Under the pieces are notes generated by a model. That model saw only the letters and a program-made list of their open reading frames with translations, did not search any database and was not told the DNA's origin. The translations under genes and the position numbers were made by a program. A stretch of DNA of 64,000 nt from JBBITI01 sp963735055 (lineage in GTDB: Bacteria; Chloroflexota; Dehalococcoidia; Dehalococcoidales; UBA2162), in assembly GCA_963735055.1 (NCBI GenBank), contig CAVTJN010000019.1:521695-585694 (forward strand). Direction: 5' to 3'. Shown here piece after piece: positions 8,611 through 17,420 of the stretch. Position 1 is the stretch's first letter. Every line of letters begins with the position of its first letter.

Positions 8611-9580
8611 CTATTTCAATGGCGCCATACCGGCCTCCAGCCGGGCGTCGTTTATGTGGATTCGAATCGCCTGGTCCAGCGGCATGCACTCGAAGCCGAA
8701 GTCAGCTTTTGCCCGCGCCGAGCTCACGTTCAGCGGCTTGCGGCGCTGTCCCGGGGGCGCTTCCTTGTCACCGAATTCGATCTTGGCATCCGGGATATAC
8801 TTCTTCACCATAGCCGCCACGTCGCGGAAGTTAGTCAATGGAGTGCCCACATTGTAGACCGGGTGGGGTGACGACTCCGCCTTCATGAGCATGGTCGTGA
8901 ATATTGCCAGGTCGTCGGCGGTTACCAGCGATACCGACATATTGCCATTGGTCTCCATAGCATAGGGCTTCCCCACCGCAATCGCCGATGGCATGTCAGA
9001 CCACATCTGGGCAGGAGAACGCCCACCGTGTCCATAGCCGATGGTCGGCCTTACGCCGGTGAATTTGATGCCGTACTGCTGCGAATACTGATCAGCGATG
9101 ATTTCGGCTAGCCGCTTGCAGACCGCGTACGAACTGTTCGGCGAGAGGACGACGTCTTCGTTGACTTCGTTATCACCATACAGAGTCCGAAGGTCCATAG
9201 ACGGTCATGGAACTGGCATAAACCACTCGTCTCGCGCCCATGAGCCGGGCCGCCTCGAAGGCATTACACATACCGAGGGCGTTCACCTTGGTGCTCAGGC
9301 GCGGATTAGAGTTCAGTTCCTGGAGACTCATCACGAACGCCCAGTTCACAACACCGTCGACGGGCTGCACTTTCATGGCGTTCAGGATGTCTTCGAGTTC
9401 GGCGACATTGCCGCGGATGAAGCGGAATTTGTCTTTATACTCATCGATTTGTTTCATCGCCCACGCCGGCGGTGGGGCAATATCCATCGAGGTGACGTGT
9501 GCAATCTCTTTGTCTCTGAGCATGTGAAGGACCGTCTTTCTCCCAAACATCCCGCTTCCGCCCAGTACCAGTACGTTCAT
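8611..9580 (-). CDS. NAD-dependent epimerase/dehydratase (extended SDR), one frame change
   Basis: Extended short-chain dehydrogenase of the NAD(P)-dependent nucleotide-sugar epimerase type, ~322 residues if repaired. N-terminal part (from ATG 9580): GGSGMFG cofactor motif, RGNVAELEDI, YASSMTVYGPSD. C-terminal part in another frame: LYGDNEVNED, then the active-site YAVCK (Y-x3-K), RPTIGYGHG and TADDLA. The frame changes at about 9190, between SMTVYGPSD and LYGDNEV, where one base is missing or extra; both halves align to one continuous protein. Probably a sequence error rather than gene death because the halves are otherwise clean. Part of the minus-strand catabolic group. Confidence 0.8.
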
Positions 9581-9775
9581 CTATCTCCCCCTTATCGTTT
9601 AACTACGACTGACACCAAATCCTATCACACTTCATTGCCGGGGTGTAAAGCCTGGGCCTCATTCGTCTGGCGGTCGGGGCTGATCACGAAGTCATTGCCC
9701 TGGTTACCCCGGGCGCGAACGGAGTCGACGGCAATTGGCACCAACACGGGGCGTGCCGGGCCGTTGTCCGGCTCG

Positions 9776-10123
9776 CTATCTCCTGGCCAGATCGTCCTTG
9801 ATCACATGCTCTTCTACTACCCACGGACCGCCGCCGCGCATCTCGGCGAACTTGGCCCCGTCCAGAAACAGCGGCCTCCCCGCTTCGGAGTTCAAGAACG
9901 TCATCGAGTTCTCAAACGCCTGGACGTCATCCCACCACATTTCCACTATGCCGTCGCCTTCGTATTCCCGTCCCGGTATCGTCACGAAATGATTCTGCAC
10001 GTACTTGCGGAGTCCCGGAAACATGCGGGCCGCCAGCGGACCGTGTTGCTCCTCCCAATACCGGTTGTATTCCTCCCTGGTCAGGCCGGGCTTTCGGTAG
10101 GCGAGCGAGATTGACTTGATCAT
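9776..10123 (-). CDS. EthD-domain protein
   Basis: 115 residues of the dimeric alpha/beta-barrel EthD superfamily. Typical motifs are LTREEYNRYWEEQHGPLA near the N-terminus and GIVEMWWDDVQAFE in the second half. Members assist cytochrome P450 systems (EthD) or catalyse lactone/quinone rearrangements; the role here is unknown. Start ATG 10123 has GGAGG at 10130-10134. It lies 81 bp downstream of the SDR gene and 195 bp upstream of the epimerase, same strand. A different small EthD-like protein is encoded on the other strand at 11101-11451, suggesting both serve one pathway. Confidence 0.8.
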   Translation of the reverse strand: MIKSISLAYRKPGLTREEYNRYWEEQHGPLAARMFPGLRKYVQNHFVTIPGREYEGDGIVEMWWDDVQAFENSMTFLNSEAGRPLFLDGAKFAEMRGGGPWVVEEHVIKDDLARR

Positions 10124-10204
10124 GGTATAACCTCCGTACCGTTGTATATTTCTGTCGACCAGCCCGTTTGATGGCGGGATCAGCACCCCAATGCTCTAAA
10201 GAAC

Positions 10205-10990
10205 CTAGTAGACGGGAAAGGGTAGATTCACCATACCCCCGTCAGCCAGAAGCTCGGATCCGGTAACGTAGCTGGACTCGTCCGAAGCCAGGAAAAGGAT
10301 GCAGTTGGCAATCTCTTCGGGAGTCCCCATGCGGCCGAGCGGGTTGGTTACCGATAGTTTTCTGATGGCATTATCAACCCCGACCGGGTCGATCACCTCC
10401 GCCAGCTTCCGGAAAAGCGGCGTAAGTATGTTCCCGGGATGGATGGAATTGAAACGGATGTTGTCCTTGGCGTAGATGAGGGCATCTGATTTGGTCATAG
10501 CCCGCATGGCCCCCTTCGAAGTATCGTAGCTTGGAGTATCGCAGCCAAGAATACCGTACACCGATGCCACGTTCACCACGCTGCCGGGACCGGTCTTCAG
10601 AATGTATGGAACGGCGTGCTTGGTACAGAAGAACGCCCCCCGCAGATTGACATTCATTACCTTTTCCCACTCCTCAACCGGGGTTTCATGGGTCGGTTTG
10701 CGGGGCCCGGCGATTCCGGCATTGTTTACCAGAATGTGAAGCTGCCGGTACTTGTCGTAGATGCCGGCAAAAGCTTTCTTCACCCCTTCTTCTTCAGTCA
10801 CGTCCATATGCCAGAAACCGGCCACCCCACCCCCCGCCTCAACCTCCCTGGCCACCCGCTCGCCATTGGCATCGTCGATATCCACGACCGCCACCCGGGC
10901 TCCCTCCCGGGCCAGCAGCTTGATCGTCGCTTCGCCAATCCCAGAGGCACTCCCGGTAACTACCGCCACTTTGCCTTTCACCCGGTCCAT
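10205..10990 (-). CDS. Short-chain dehydrogenase/reductase (SDR)
   Basis: 261-residue classical SDR, NAD(P)-dependent oxidoreductase. Cofactor motif TGSASGIG at residues ~12-19, DID acidic pair after beta-2 (VVDIDDANG, favouring NAD), NNAG, and the catalytic set S...Y-x3-K in VASVYGILG and SYDTSKGAM. C-terminal motif SYVTGSELLADGG is typical of FabG-like enzymes. ATG 10990 chosen because GGGAGGGA precedes it; the open frame extends further but without homology. First gene of the minus-strand group, transcribed divergently from the gene at 11101. Substrate unknown. Confidence 0.88.
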   Translation of the reverse strand: MDRVKGKVAVVTGSASGIGEATIKLLAREGARVAVVDIDDANGERVAREVEAGGGVAGFWHMDVTEEEGVKKAFAGIYDKYRQLHILVNNAGIAGPRKPTHETPVEEWEKVMNVNLRGAFFCTKHAVPYILKTGPGSVVNVASVYGILGCDTPSYDTSKGAMRAMTKSDALIYAKDNIRFNSIHPGNILTPLFRKLAEVIDPVGVDNAIRKLSVTNPLGRMGTPEEIANCILFLASDESSYVTGSELLADGGMVNLPFPVY

Positions 10991-11033
10991 CTTTCCCTCC
11001 CTTTTCTGCTTGCGCCTCAAGTTTACCACTGGC

Positions 11034-11062
11034 TTGAACAAGCGCCTAGACACTAGTATTAT
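11034..11062 (+). promoter_or_regulatory. Sigma-70 promoter of the plus-strand catabolic genes
   Basis: TTGAAC at 11034-11039, 17-bp spacer, TATTAT at 11057-11062, 38 bases upstream of the ATG at 11101. Lies in the divergent intergenic region between 10990 and 11101. Confidence 0.55.
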
Positions 11063-11100
11063 CACTGCCAGAAATAGTCCCTCGAGTATGGAGGAACACG

Positions 11101-11451
11101 ATGACCAGATACTGGTTTTTTGCTTTTAGCGACTGCAAAGACCCGGACCGTGCCCCGGAATACGACAAATGGTATAGCGACACCCACATACCCGACATGC
11201 TTCAGGTTCCGGGAATGATACAGGCAACGCGCTGGGAGGCAGCCGAACCCAAGGAGGGGATGAAAAGGCAGTACCTTGCCCTGTACGAGTTCGAGACTGA
11301 CAATATCGAGGAATTCAACAGGGAAGTCGCAAAGAGAGGCAAGTGGACCATGGAACAGGGGAGATTCAGCGATCTTCCTGTTTTCGACCCGGACAATATC
11401 CCGCGGATCTATAAACAAATAATGCCGGTCAAGAAGCGAAAAGCCAACTGA
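11101..11451 (+). CDS. Small dimeric alpha/beta-barrel (EthD-like) protein
   Basis: 116 residues. A ferredoxin-like alpha/beta barrel is suggested by the pattern YWFFAFSDCKDP, EYDKWYSDTHIPDMLQVPG, RWEAAEP and QYLALYEFETDN, which is the layout of EthD/antibiotic-biosynthesis-monooxygenase-type domains: a Y-x-x-WY-x-x-H-P motif after strand 1, then strand-helix-strand. Start at ATG 11101 with GGAGGAAC upstream. First gene of a plus-strand set (this, cupin, SDR). It shares the EthD-like theme with 9776-10123 but little direct identity. Function in the pathway is unknown. Confidence 0.65.
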   Translation: MTRYWFFAFSDCKDPDRAPEYDKWYSDTHIPDMLQVPGMIQATRWEAAEPKEGMKRQYLALYEFETDNIEEFNREVAKRGKWTMEQGRFSDLPVFDPDNIPRIYKQIMPVKKRKAN

Positions 11452-11505
11452 GAACCGGGAGAAAATGGCGCTTTCCCACACAGTGGATTTCGGGAGGATA
11501 AGTGA

Positions 11506-12066
11506 ATGGCCAGAGCAAAGTATGACAAGTACATTCTTTCCGGGATGCGTCCCTGGAACCGGCGCGCCAGCGGCCCGATCGTGGCTTATTGGGATGATCA
11601 GGTCAACAAAGGAGCCTACAAAGGGAGCCACCAATATTACGTGCACTGGGTGGGACTGAAGCCCGAGAACCTGGAGGGGGTAGATTCCTGGGAAGACATG
11701 GGCCATGGCCCTCACGAGCACCCCTATCCCGAAGTGGTGATGCACCTGGGCATCGATCCGTTCAGTCCGCTGGATTTGGGAGCCGAAGTGGAGTTCTTCC
11801 TCGGTCGGGAGATGGAAAGACACGTCCTGACCACGTCCGACGCCGTCTACCTGCCCGCCAATTTCATACACGGCCCCTGGATAATCAGAAAGGTCACCAG
11901 GCCCTTTATCATCGTGACGGTGGAACAGGCAACCAGACATGAGGAGAAGTCCCATCAGGACATGGTGTCCGCCAAAGAAAGAGAGAATTTACTCTTCATC
12001 GACGAGGGCTACGACAGTCCCGAGAGGATCGTCAAGCTCGCCAAGAAGATGTCTGGAGAGTGGTAA
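11506..12066 (+). CDS. Cupin-like protein
   Basis: 186 residues, predicted single cupin barrel. Metal-ligand-like motif GPHEHPYPEVVMHLG (H-x-H...E) at residues ~64-78 and the later AVYLPANFIHGPW, which supplies the third His and the conserved Pro of cupin motif 2. The N-terminal ~30 residues (YILSGMRPWNRRASGP) form an extra segment. No signal peptide. Start ATG 11506 follows GGGAGGATAAGTGA. Likely an isomerase, decarboxylase or ring-modifying dioxygenase-type protein in the cluster; no closer assignment is possible. Confidence 0.65.
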   Translation: MARAKYDKYILSGMRPWNRRASGPIVAYWDDQVNKGAYKGSHQYYVHWVGLKPENLEGVDSWEDMGHGPHEHPYPEVVMHLGIDPFSPLDLGAEVEFFLGREMERHVLTTSDAVYLPANFIHGPWIIRKVTRPFIIVTVEQATRHEEKSHQDMVSAKERENLLFIDEGYDSPERIVKLAKKMSGEW

Positions 12067-12145
12067 CCGGGTGAGACTACGCCCGCGGGAACCGGGCCGT
12101 TGTTCTCAACTTGTCAGCTAGCCCGACTAAGATCTGGAGGGTTAA

Positions 12146-13039
12146 ATGGAAAGCACTTTCAAAGGCCGGGTTGCCATTGTCACCGGTTCCGGGAACGGTC
12201 TGGGACGAGCCCACTCCATTGCCCTGGCGGCCAGGGGAGCGCAGGTCGTGGTCAACGACCTGGGCACGTCGGCTGCCGGTATTGGCATGTCACACGATGC
12301 TGCCGACGCGGTTGTCCGCAAGATCCGTGATGCCGGCGGCACCGCCGTCGCCAGCTATGACAGCGTCGCCGACGAAGCGGGAGCAAAGCGGCTCATAGAT
12401 CTTGCGATTGAGAAGTTCGGCCGTCTCGATATCCTGGTCAACAACGCCGGTATCATCCGGTCGCAGCCGGTCTACGAGGCAAAGACCGAGGACTGGGATG
12501 CCGTGGTCAAGACCCACCTCTACGGCACCTTCTATTGCACGCGGGCTGCCAGTGCCATCATGAGAAAGCAAGGCTATGGCCGGATCATAAATACCTCCTC
12601 TGCCGTAGGGTTCGGGTTGATCAACCATGCCGCCTATTCGGCAGCCAAGGAGGGGATCACCGGCTTCTCGCGCACCGTGGCCCGGGATATGGCCAAACAC
12701 GGGGTGACCTGCAACGTCATCCGGCCCATCGCCGCCTGGCGGGGGACCGACCGGCTACTCGCGAACGTTGATGTCAACCAGCCTGAAGACATAGCGCCGC
12801 TGGTGGTCTATCTCGCCAGCGAACAGGCGGGCAGCGTCAACGGATGCATTTTTGAAGTCTGGCGGGGGCACGTGGGGATCTTCGTCGACCCCCCACCCGT
12901 GGAGCAGGTCGTGTGGAAGGATGGACGATGGACCCCCGAAGAGTTGATGGAGATATTGCCCCAGACCCTCACGCGGGGCAGGTCCGGCACGGTCCTGCCT
13001 CACACCATGCCCTTCTTCATGACCGAAATCGAGGAGTAG
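12146..13039 (+). CDS. Short-chain dehydrogenase (hydroxyacyl-CoA dehydrogenase-like SDR)
   Basis: 297-residue SDR. TGSGNGLGRAHS cofactor motif followed by VVVNDLGTSAAG, the pattern of the MFE-2/(3R)-hydroxyacyl-CoA dehydrogenase branch. NNAGI, active site SSAVGF...YSAAKEG. The C-terminal ~60 residues (WRGHVGIFVDPPPVEQVVWKDG) extend beyond the SDR core and also occur in steroid/acyl-CoA SDRs of actinobacteria and Chloroflexota as I remember them. Start ATG 12146 has CTGGAGG upstream. Probably oxidises a CoA-bound or cyclic hydroxy intermediate made by the same cluster. Confidence 0.85.
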   Translation: MESTFKGRVAIVTGSGNGLGRAHSIALAARGAQVVVNDLGTSAAGIGMSHDAADAVVRKIRDAGGTAVASYDSVADEAGAKRLIDLAIEKFGRLDILVNNAGIIRSQPVYEAKTEDWDAVVKTHLYGTFYCTRAASAIMRKQGYGRIINTSSAVGFGLINHAAYSAAKEGITGFSRTVARDMAKHGVTCNVIRPIAAWRGTDRLLANVDVNQPEDIAPLVVYLASEQAGSVNGCIFEVWRGHVGIFVDPPPVEQVVWKDGRWTPEELMEILPQTLTRGRSGTVLPHTMPFFMTEIEE

Positions 13040-13067
13040 AAGAAAGTATCGTAAGCCGGCCCGTGAA

Positions 13068-13096
13068 TTGACAGGTCCCGGGGCCGGTGCTATACT
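13068..13096 (+). promoter_or_regulatory. Strong sigma-70 promoter of the binding-protein gene
   Basis: TTGACA at 13068-13073, 17-bp spacer, TATACT at 13091-13096; about 90 bases of leader before ATG 13189. A well-kept promoter argues the downstream gene is expressed despite its apparent frame breaks. Confidence 0.7.
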
Positions 13097-13188
13097 CCGC
13101 GCAATTGTCAAAAGCGACCAGTATCGATAGTGCAGGAGGATAGATTCACAGCAGAAAACAAATAGCCGGCTAATAACTCAAGGAGGGA

Positions 13189-14957
13189 ATGCAATTGACC
13201 AAGAAGTGTGTGTTCTTAATCTCTGGCGCCCTCACCTCCCTCATCTTACTCCTCACGTCCTGCGGGACCTCGCAACAGGTGGTGCCCGGTGCAACCACCG
13301 CGGTAAAACCGTCCACTGAGAAACCCAAGTACGGCGGTACGTTCTTGGGCTGGCAGGCAGCGGACACCGCCGCCTTCGACTGCGCCACCCAGTGGGACCT
13401 GATGGGGTTCAGCATTTCGATCACCAATGAGCCATTGCTGGCGGGTGACTGGGCCAAAGGCCCCGCCGGCACCGGCGAGACCGACTGGCTATACAACCAC
13501 CTCGGTCAGACCAAGCTGCTGGGCGGCCAGCTCGCCGAGAGCTACGAACTGACCGCACCGGACACGATGATCTGGCACATCCGGAAAGGGGTCAAGTGGT
13601 GGGACAAGCCACCGGCCAATGGCCGCGAGTTTACCGCCGATGACGTTGTCTGGAATCTCACGACGCAGTGGGCCAATCCCGGCGGCAACTTCGCGGTTTT
13701 CTTCCCTGCGCCGGAGGAGAAGCTCCTTTCAGCCAAGGCGCTCGACAGGTACTCCGTCGAGATCAAGTTCAACCCCGGGAAGCAGGGCATTCAGATCCTG
13801 GAAACCGGCGCCCGCGCCTACATGATGCTGCCTGAACTTCATGAAAACGGGCAGGACCAGAAGGACTGGAAGAACGCCCTCGGCACCGGCGCCTCTCATG
13901 ACTGACCGACTGGGCCCCGATGCCTCGATGACCTTCACGAGGAACCCCCACTACTGGCAGAAGGACCCGGTGGGACCGGGAAAGGGCAACCAGCTCCCCT
14001 ACATAGATGGTCTCAAGATCCTCATCATACCCGACTTGTCCACCCGGGAGGCCGCTTTCCGGACCGGCAAGATCGATGCTCTCGGCAACGTCGCCGGTGG
14101 AGACGTTCACCGAGATGGAAAAGAGCATGAACTGGAAGTTCGAGTACATGCAGGGCTACGGCACGAATTCGCAGCCGGAAGGCCGGGAGGACAAGAACCT
14201 GCCATTCAACGACATCAAGGTGCGCCAGGCGATGAACCTCGCCGTCGACAAAGTGGCCATCGCCCGGGACTACTACCAGGGCAAGGCTGAAGTGATGGGT
14301 TTCCCCTACCCGAATGGTCCGGGCTGGAAGCCGTATTACACGCCACTCGAGCAGCTGACCCCGCTCGCCCAGGAGCTGATCAAGGGCGGGCAACGTGCGA
14401 GAAAGCCAAGCAACTCCTGGCAGGAGGCCGGGTTTCCCAACGGCTTCAAGACCGAGATCGCCTGCACGGCCGCCGATACGTGGATATCCTGTCCATCGTG
14501 AAAGCCGACCTGGCCAAGGTAGACATCGACATGGAACTCAAAGTCTACGAGACGGGCGTCTTCTGGAGCATGAAGCGCGGCCGCACGTTCCCTGAGATGC
14601 TGTTCAACGCCAACGCCACGAGTTGGATGCCGCACTACTATGTTCGAGATGCGTCCGGAGACCAATGACTGCGCCTTCTACTGGGACAGCCCGGAGACCA
14701 GGGCGGTCTACGCAACTGATCCAGGACAACCTCGGCATCGACGACTCCAAGTGGTCCAAGGCGGTCAAGGACGTCACGTCCTTTGTTATCGAGTCGTCCT
14801 TCGGCATCTGGATGCCGGTACCCTACACCTACCGCTCTGGCAGCCATGGCTGAAGAACTACTACGGTGCCGACTCCCTCGGTGCGTTCCTCCCCTACCAC
14901 TACACCTACTACAACTGGATAGACACCGACCTCAAGACAAAGACCATGGGCAAGTAG
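13189..14957 (+). pseudogene. Family 5 peptide/solute-binding lipoprotein with many frame changes
   Basis: Extracellular solute-binding protein of ABC importers for peptides or similar solutes, ~590 residues if repaired. The N-terminus is a lipoprotein signal: positive start, hydrophobic core and lipobox LTSC (Cys at residue ~25), so anchored outside the membrane. First lobe readable to ~13890 (YGGTFLGWQAADTAAFD, PDTMIWHIRKGVKWWDKPP, FTADDVVWNL). After that, recognisable pieces alternate among all three frames: RNPHYWQKDPVGPGKG, DIKVRQAMNLAVDK, AGFPNGFKTEI, VYETGVFWSMKRG, DNLGIDDSKWSKAVKDV, ending LKTKTMGK at 14957. At least seven indels are needed. Either an error-rich stretch or a decaying gene. 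No permease or ATPase genes are adjacent. Confidence 0.75.
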
Positions 14958-14980
14958 GAATCCTGCAGTCAGGTCGAAAG

Positions 14981-15013
14981 GAGAGAGGCGGGACCCCCGG
15001 TCCCGCCTCTCTC
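14981..15013 (+). terminator. Long perfect hairpin after the binding-protein gene, no U-tract
   Basis: 14-bp perfect stem (14981-14994 with 15000-15013) and a 5-base loop, 24 bases after the stop codon at 14957. No run of T follows, so it may act as a transcript-end stabiliser or a terminator that does not need a U-tract. Confidence 0.5.
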
Positions 15014-15111
15014 GCGTCTCACAGACCGCCGCCAGACTGACTGAGCTTGACCTGGACGATGTGGCCGAAGACCTGGGTAAACGAGGACTGGTGGGGTGAC
15101 CGGGATTGCGG

Positions 15112-15140
15112 TTGACTCAATACCGGTGCGGAGGTAATAT
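15112..15140 (+). promoter_or_regulatory. Sigma-70 promoter of the tandem dehydrogenase genes
   Basis: TTGACT at 15112-15117, 17-bp spacer, TAATAT at 15135-15140; leader of about 50 bases to GTG 15195. Confidence 0.65.
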
Positions 15141-15194
15141 GCCGATACCGGGCGGGGGAGAATGGTTCCGCCGCCCATTCCGGAGGAGGTTACT

Positions 15195-16280
15195 GTGAAA
15201 GCAGCAGTCTGCCGTGAATTCGGCAAGCCACTGGTCATTGAGGACGTCGTCGTTGAGGCGCCGCAGGAAGGCGAGGTGAGGGTCCGGGTAAAGGCAACGG
15301 CAATCTGTCATAGTGATATTCACTGCATCAAGGGCGAACTGCCCGGAAGGCTCCCGGGAATCCCCGGTCATGAGACGGCCGGCTACGTGGAAGAAGTGGG
15401 CAAAGGCGTGACATCGGTGAAGACGGGGGACCCGGTGCTGGTAACTACCGTGACTTCCGGCTGCGGCCACTGCTACTATTGCACGGTGGGATTGCGTCAC
15501 CTGTGTGAAAGGTCGCGGCCGCTGCCGTTCCACCATCGTGATAAGACGGGACAGCCCCTTACCTCCATGGCCGGCCCGGTGGCGGGTCTAGCCGAGTATA
15601 CCGTGGTCTCGGAAAGACAACTGGCCGTCATTCCCGGCGACTTCCCCATGGACCGGGCGGCGCTTCTGTCGTGCGGGGTTCTGACCGGGTATGGGGCAGT
15701 TTTCAACCGCGCCCAGGTACGGCCCCTGAGCAGCGTGGTGGTCGTGGGGACGGGCGGCGTCGGACTCAACGCCATCCAGGCGGCGGCGATTGCCGGGGCG
15801 CGCCCGATCATCGCCGTGGACATCCTGGACAGTAAACTGGACATGGCCCGGAAGTTCGGGGCGACCGACGTCGTCAATTCGGCCAGGACAGAAGACCCCA
15901 TCAAGGCAGTACAGGGGTTGACGTCGGGGCGGGGCGCCGACTTCGTCTTCATCACGGTGGGCAGCGCCGCGGCGGTTCGCCAGGGTTTCTTCATGTCGGC
16001 TCCACGCGCCATGACCGTAATCATCGGCCTGGTACCGGCCAAGGAGAGCGTCTGTTTCTCGACCTTTGATCTGATCGGTGGCGAAAGGGTGCTCACCGGC
16101 TGTGGCGGAGGCTCGCCCAGGCTGTCGATTGACATCCCCCGGCTTGTGGATCTGTACCGCGCAGGACTCCTCCGGCTCGATGATCTCATTACCGGCCACT
16201 ACCCGTTGAGCGAAGTCAACGCGGCCATACAATCGACCGCTGAGGGGAAGGCTCTTCGCAATATCATCATGTTCGACTAG
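15195..16280 (+). CDS. Zinc-dependent alcohol dehydrogenase, class III-like (MDR)
   Basis: 361-residue zinc dehydrogenase of the class III/mycothiol-dependent type. Catalytic zinc motifs ATAICHSDIH and PGHETAGYVEE; structural zinc lobe CGHCYYCTVGLRHLC; NAD motif GTGGVGLNAIQ; C-terminal NIIMFD. GTG 15195 is the start: GGAGGAGGT lies 5 bases upstream and it gives the standard VKAAVCREFGKPL N-terminus. The next gene, 24 bp downstream, is a close paralog, and a third lies at 43918-44991; all share KAAVCxEFGKPLVxEDV. Probably NAD(H)-dependent oxidation of an alcohol or aldehyde adduct. Paralog expansion suggests differing substrates. Confidence 0.88.
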   Translation: MKAAVCREFGKPLVIEDVVVEAPQEGEVRVRVKATAICHSDIHCIKGELPGRLPGIPGHETAGYVEEVGKGVTSVKTGDPVLVTTVTSGCGHCYYCTVGLRHLCERSRPLPFHHRDKTGQPLTSMAGPVAGLAEYTVVSERQLAVIPGDFPMDRAALLSCGVLTGYGAVFNRAQVRPLSSVVVVGTGGVGLNAIQAAAIAGARPIIAVDILDSKLDMARKFGATDVVNSARTEDPIKAVQGLTSGRGADFVFITVGSAAAVRQGFFMSAPRAMTVIIGLVPAKESVCFSTFDLIGGERVLTGCGGGSPRLSIDIPRLVDLYRAGLLRLDDLITGHYPLSEVNAAIQSTAEGKALRNIIMFD

Positions 16281-16304
16281 CTAATCTGGTTCCGGGAGGT
16301 CGTG

Positions 16305-17384
16305 ATGAAAGCTGCAGTCTGCTACGAATTCGGCAAGCCGTTGGTGATCGAAGATGTGGTGCTCGACCCGCCCGGCGAGAGTCAGGTCAAGGTGCGCGTT
16401 GCCGCCACCGCGGTATGCCACAGCGATATTCATGATATCAAGGGAGAGCTTCCCGGAAAGCTGCCTTTCGTCGGCGGTCACGAGACCGCCGGCTACGTGG
16501 ATCACATTGGCGCCGGCGTCACATCGGTCAATACCGGCGACCCCGTGGTTGTCTCTCTCTTGAAGTCGTGCGGCAAGTGCTACTACTGCATTACCGGACT
16601 CCCGCATCTGTGCCAGAACATGATGGCTCCGCCCAAGACCCCGACGCTGCATACCGGCAAGGGCGAGGTCCTGGTTCAGAAGGGCAACATCGGCGGTTTC
16701 GCCGAATTCGTCCTGGTAGATGAGTCCCAGGTAGTGAAGGTCCCACCGGAGATGTCGCTCGACCGTGCCTGTCTTCTTGCCTGCGGCGTCTCGACCGGCT
16801 TCGGCGGCGTTGTCAACCGGGCCAGGGTCAGGCCCTTCGAGAGCGTCGTCGTCGTCGGCACCGGCGGAGTGGGCATCAACGCTCTTCAAGGAGCGGCGTA
16901 CTCGGGAGCCTACCCCATCATCGCCGTGGATGTAGTCGAGAGCAAACTAGAGACGGCCATGGCCTTTGGGGCGACCCACACCATGAACGCGACCAGGGCT
17001 GATGCGGTCGCATCGGTCCGAAATATAGCCTCGGGCCGGGGCGCTGACTACGTTTTCATAACCGTCGGCAGCATCGCCGCCATTCGCCAGGGCTTCGCCA
17101 TGTCCGGTCCCCGCGGCAAGACTGTAATCATCGGTCTCCCCCCGGCGAAGGAAGTGATGACGATCTCGCCGCTCGAGTTGATCGTATCCGAAAGGACGCT
17201 GACCGGCGGTTTCATGGGGTCGGCCAACCTGAGGGTCGATATCCCCCGCCTGGTGACGCTCTATCAGACCGGGCGTCTCAAGCTCGATGAACTCATCACC
17301 GGCCGCTACCCTCTGGAACGCATCAACGAAGCGATCGCATCATCAGAAAGAGGGGAGGCGCTGCGCAACGTAATCATGTTCTGA
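16305..17384 (+). CDS. Zinc-dependent alcohol dehydrogenase, paralog of the preceding gene
   Basis: 359 residues, zinc MDR like its neighbour: ATAVCHSDIHDI, GGHETAGYVD, structural zinc lobe CGKCYYCITGLPHLC, GTGGVGINALQ, RNVIMF end. ATG 16305 chosen over the adjoining GTG 16302 because GGGAGG is 5 bases from the ATG. The loop after the zinc lobe (APPKTPTLHTGKGEV) differs from the paralog, which is where substrate specificity is set in this family. Same operon as 15195-16280, under the promoter at 15112-15140. It converges with the dnaE2 gene end at 17421. Confidence 0.88.
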   Translation: MKAAVCYEFGKPLVIEDVVLDPPGESQVKVRVAATAVCHSDIHDIKGELPGKLPFVGGHETAGYVDHIGAGVTSVNTGDPVVVSLLKSCGKCYYCITGLPHLCQNMMAPPKTPTLHTGKGEVLVQKGNIGGFAEFVLVDESQVVKVPPEMSLDRACLLACGVSTGFGGVVNRARVRPFESVVVVGTGGVGINALQGAAYSGAYPIIAVDVVESKLETAMAFGATHTMNATRADAVASVRNIASGRGADYVFITVGSIAAIRQGFAMSGPRGKTVIIGLPPAKEVMTISPLELIVSERTLTGGFMGSANLRVDIPRLVTLYQTGRLKLDELITGRYPLERINEAIASSERGEALRNVIMF

Positions 17385-17420
17385 CGGGTGGGTGCGGCGT
17401 AGCTCTCGCAGCCACCAAAC

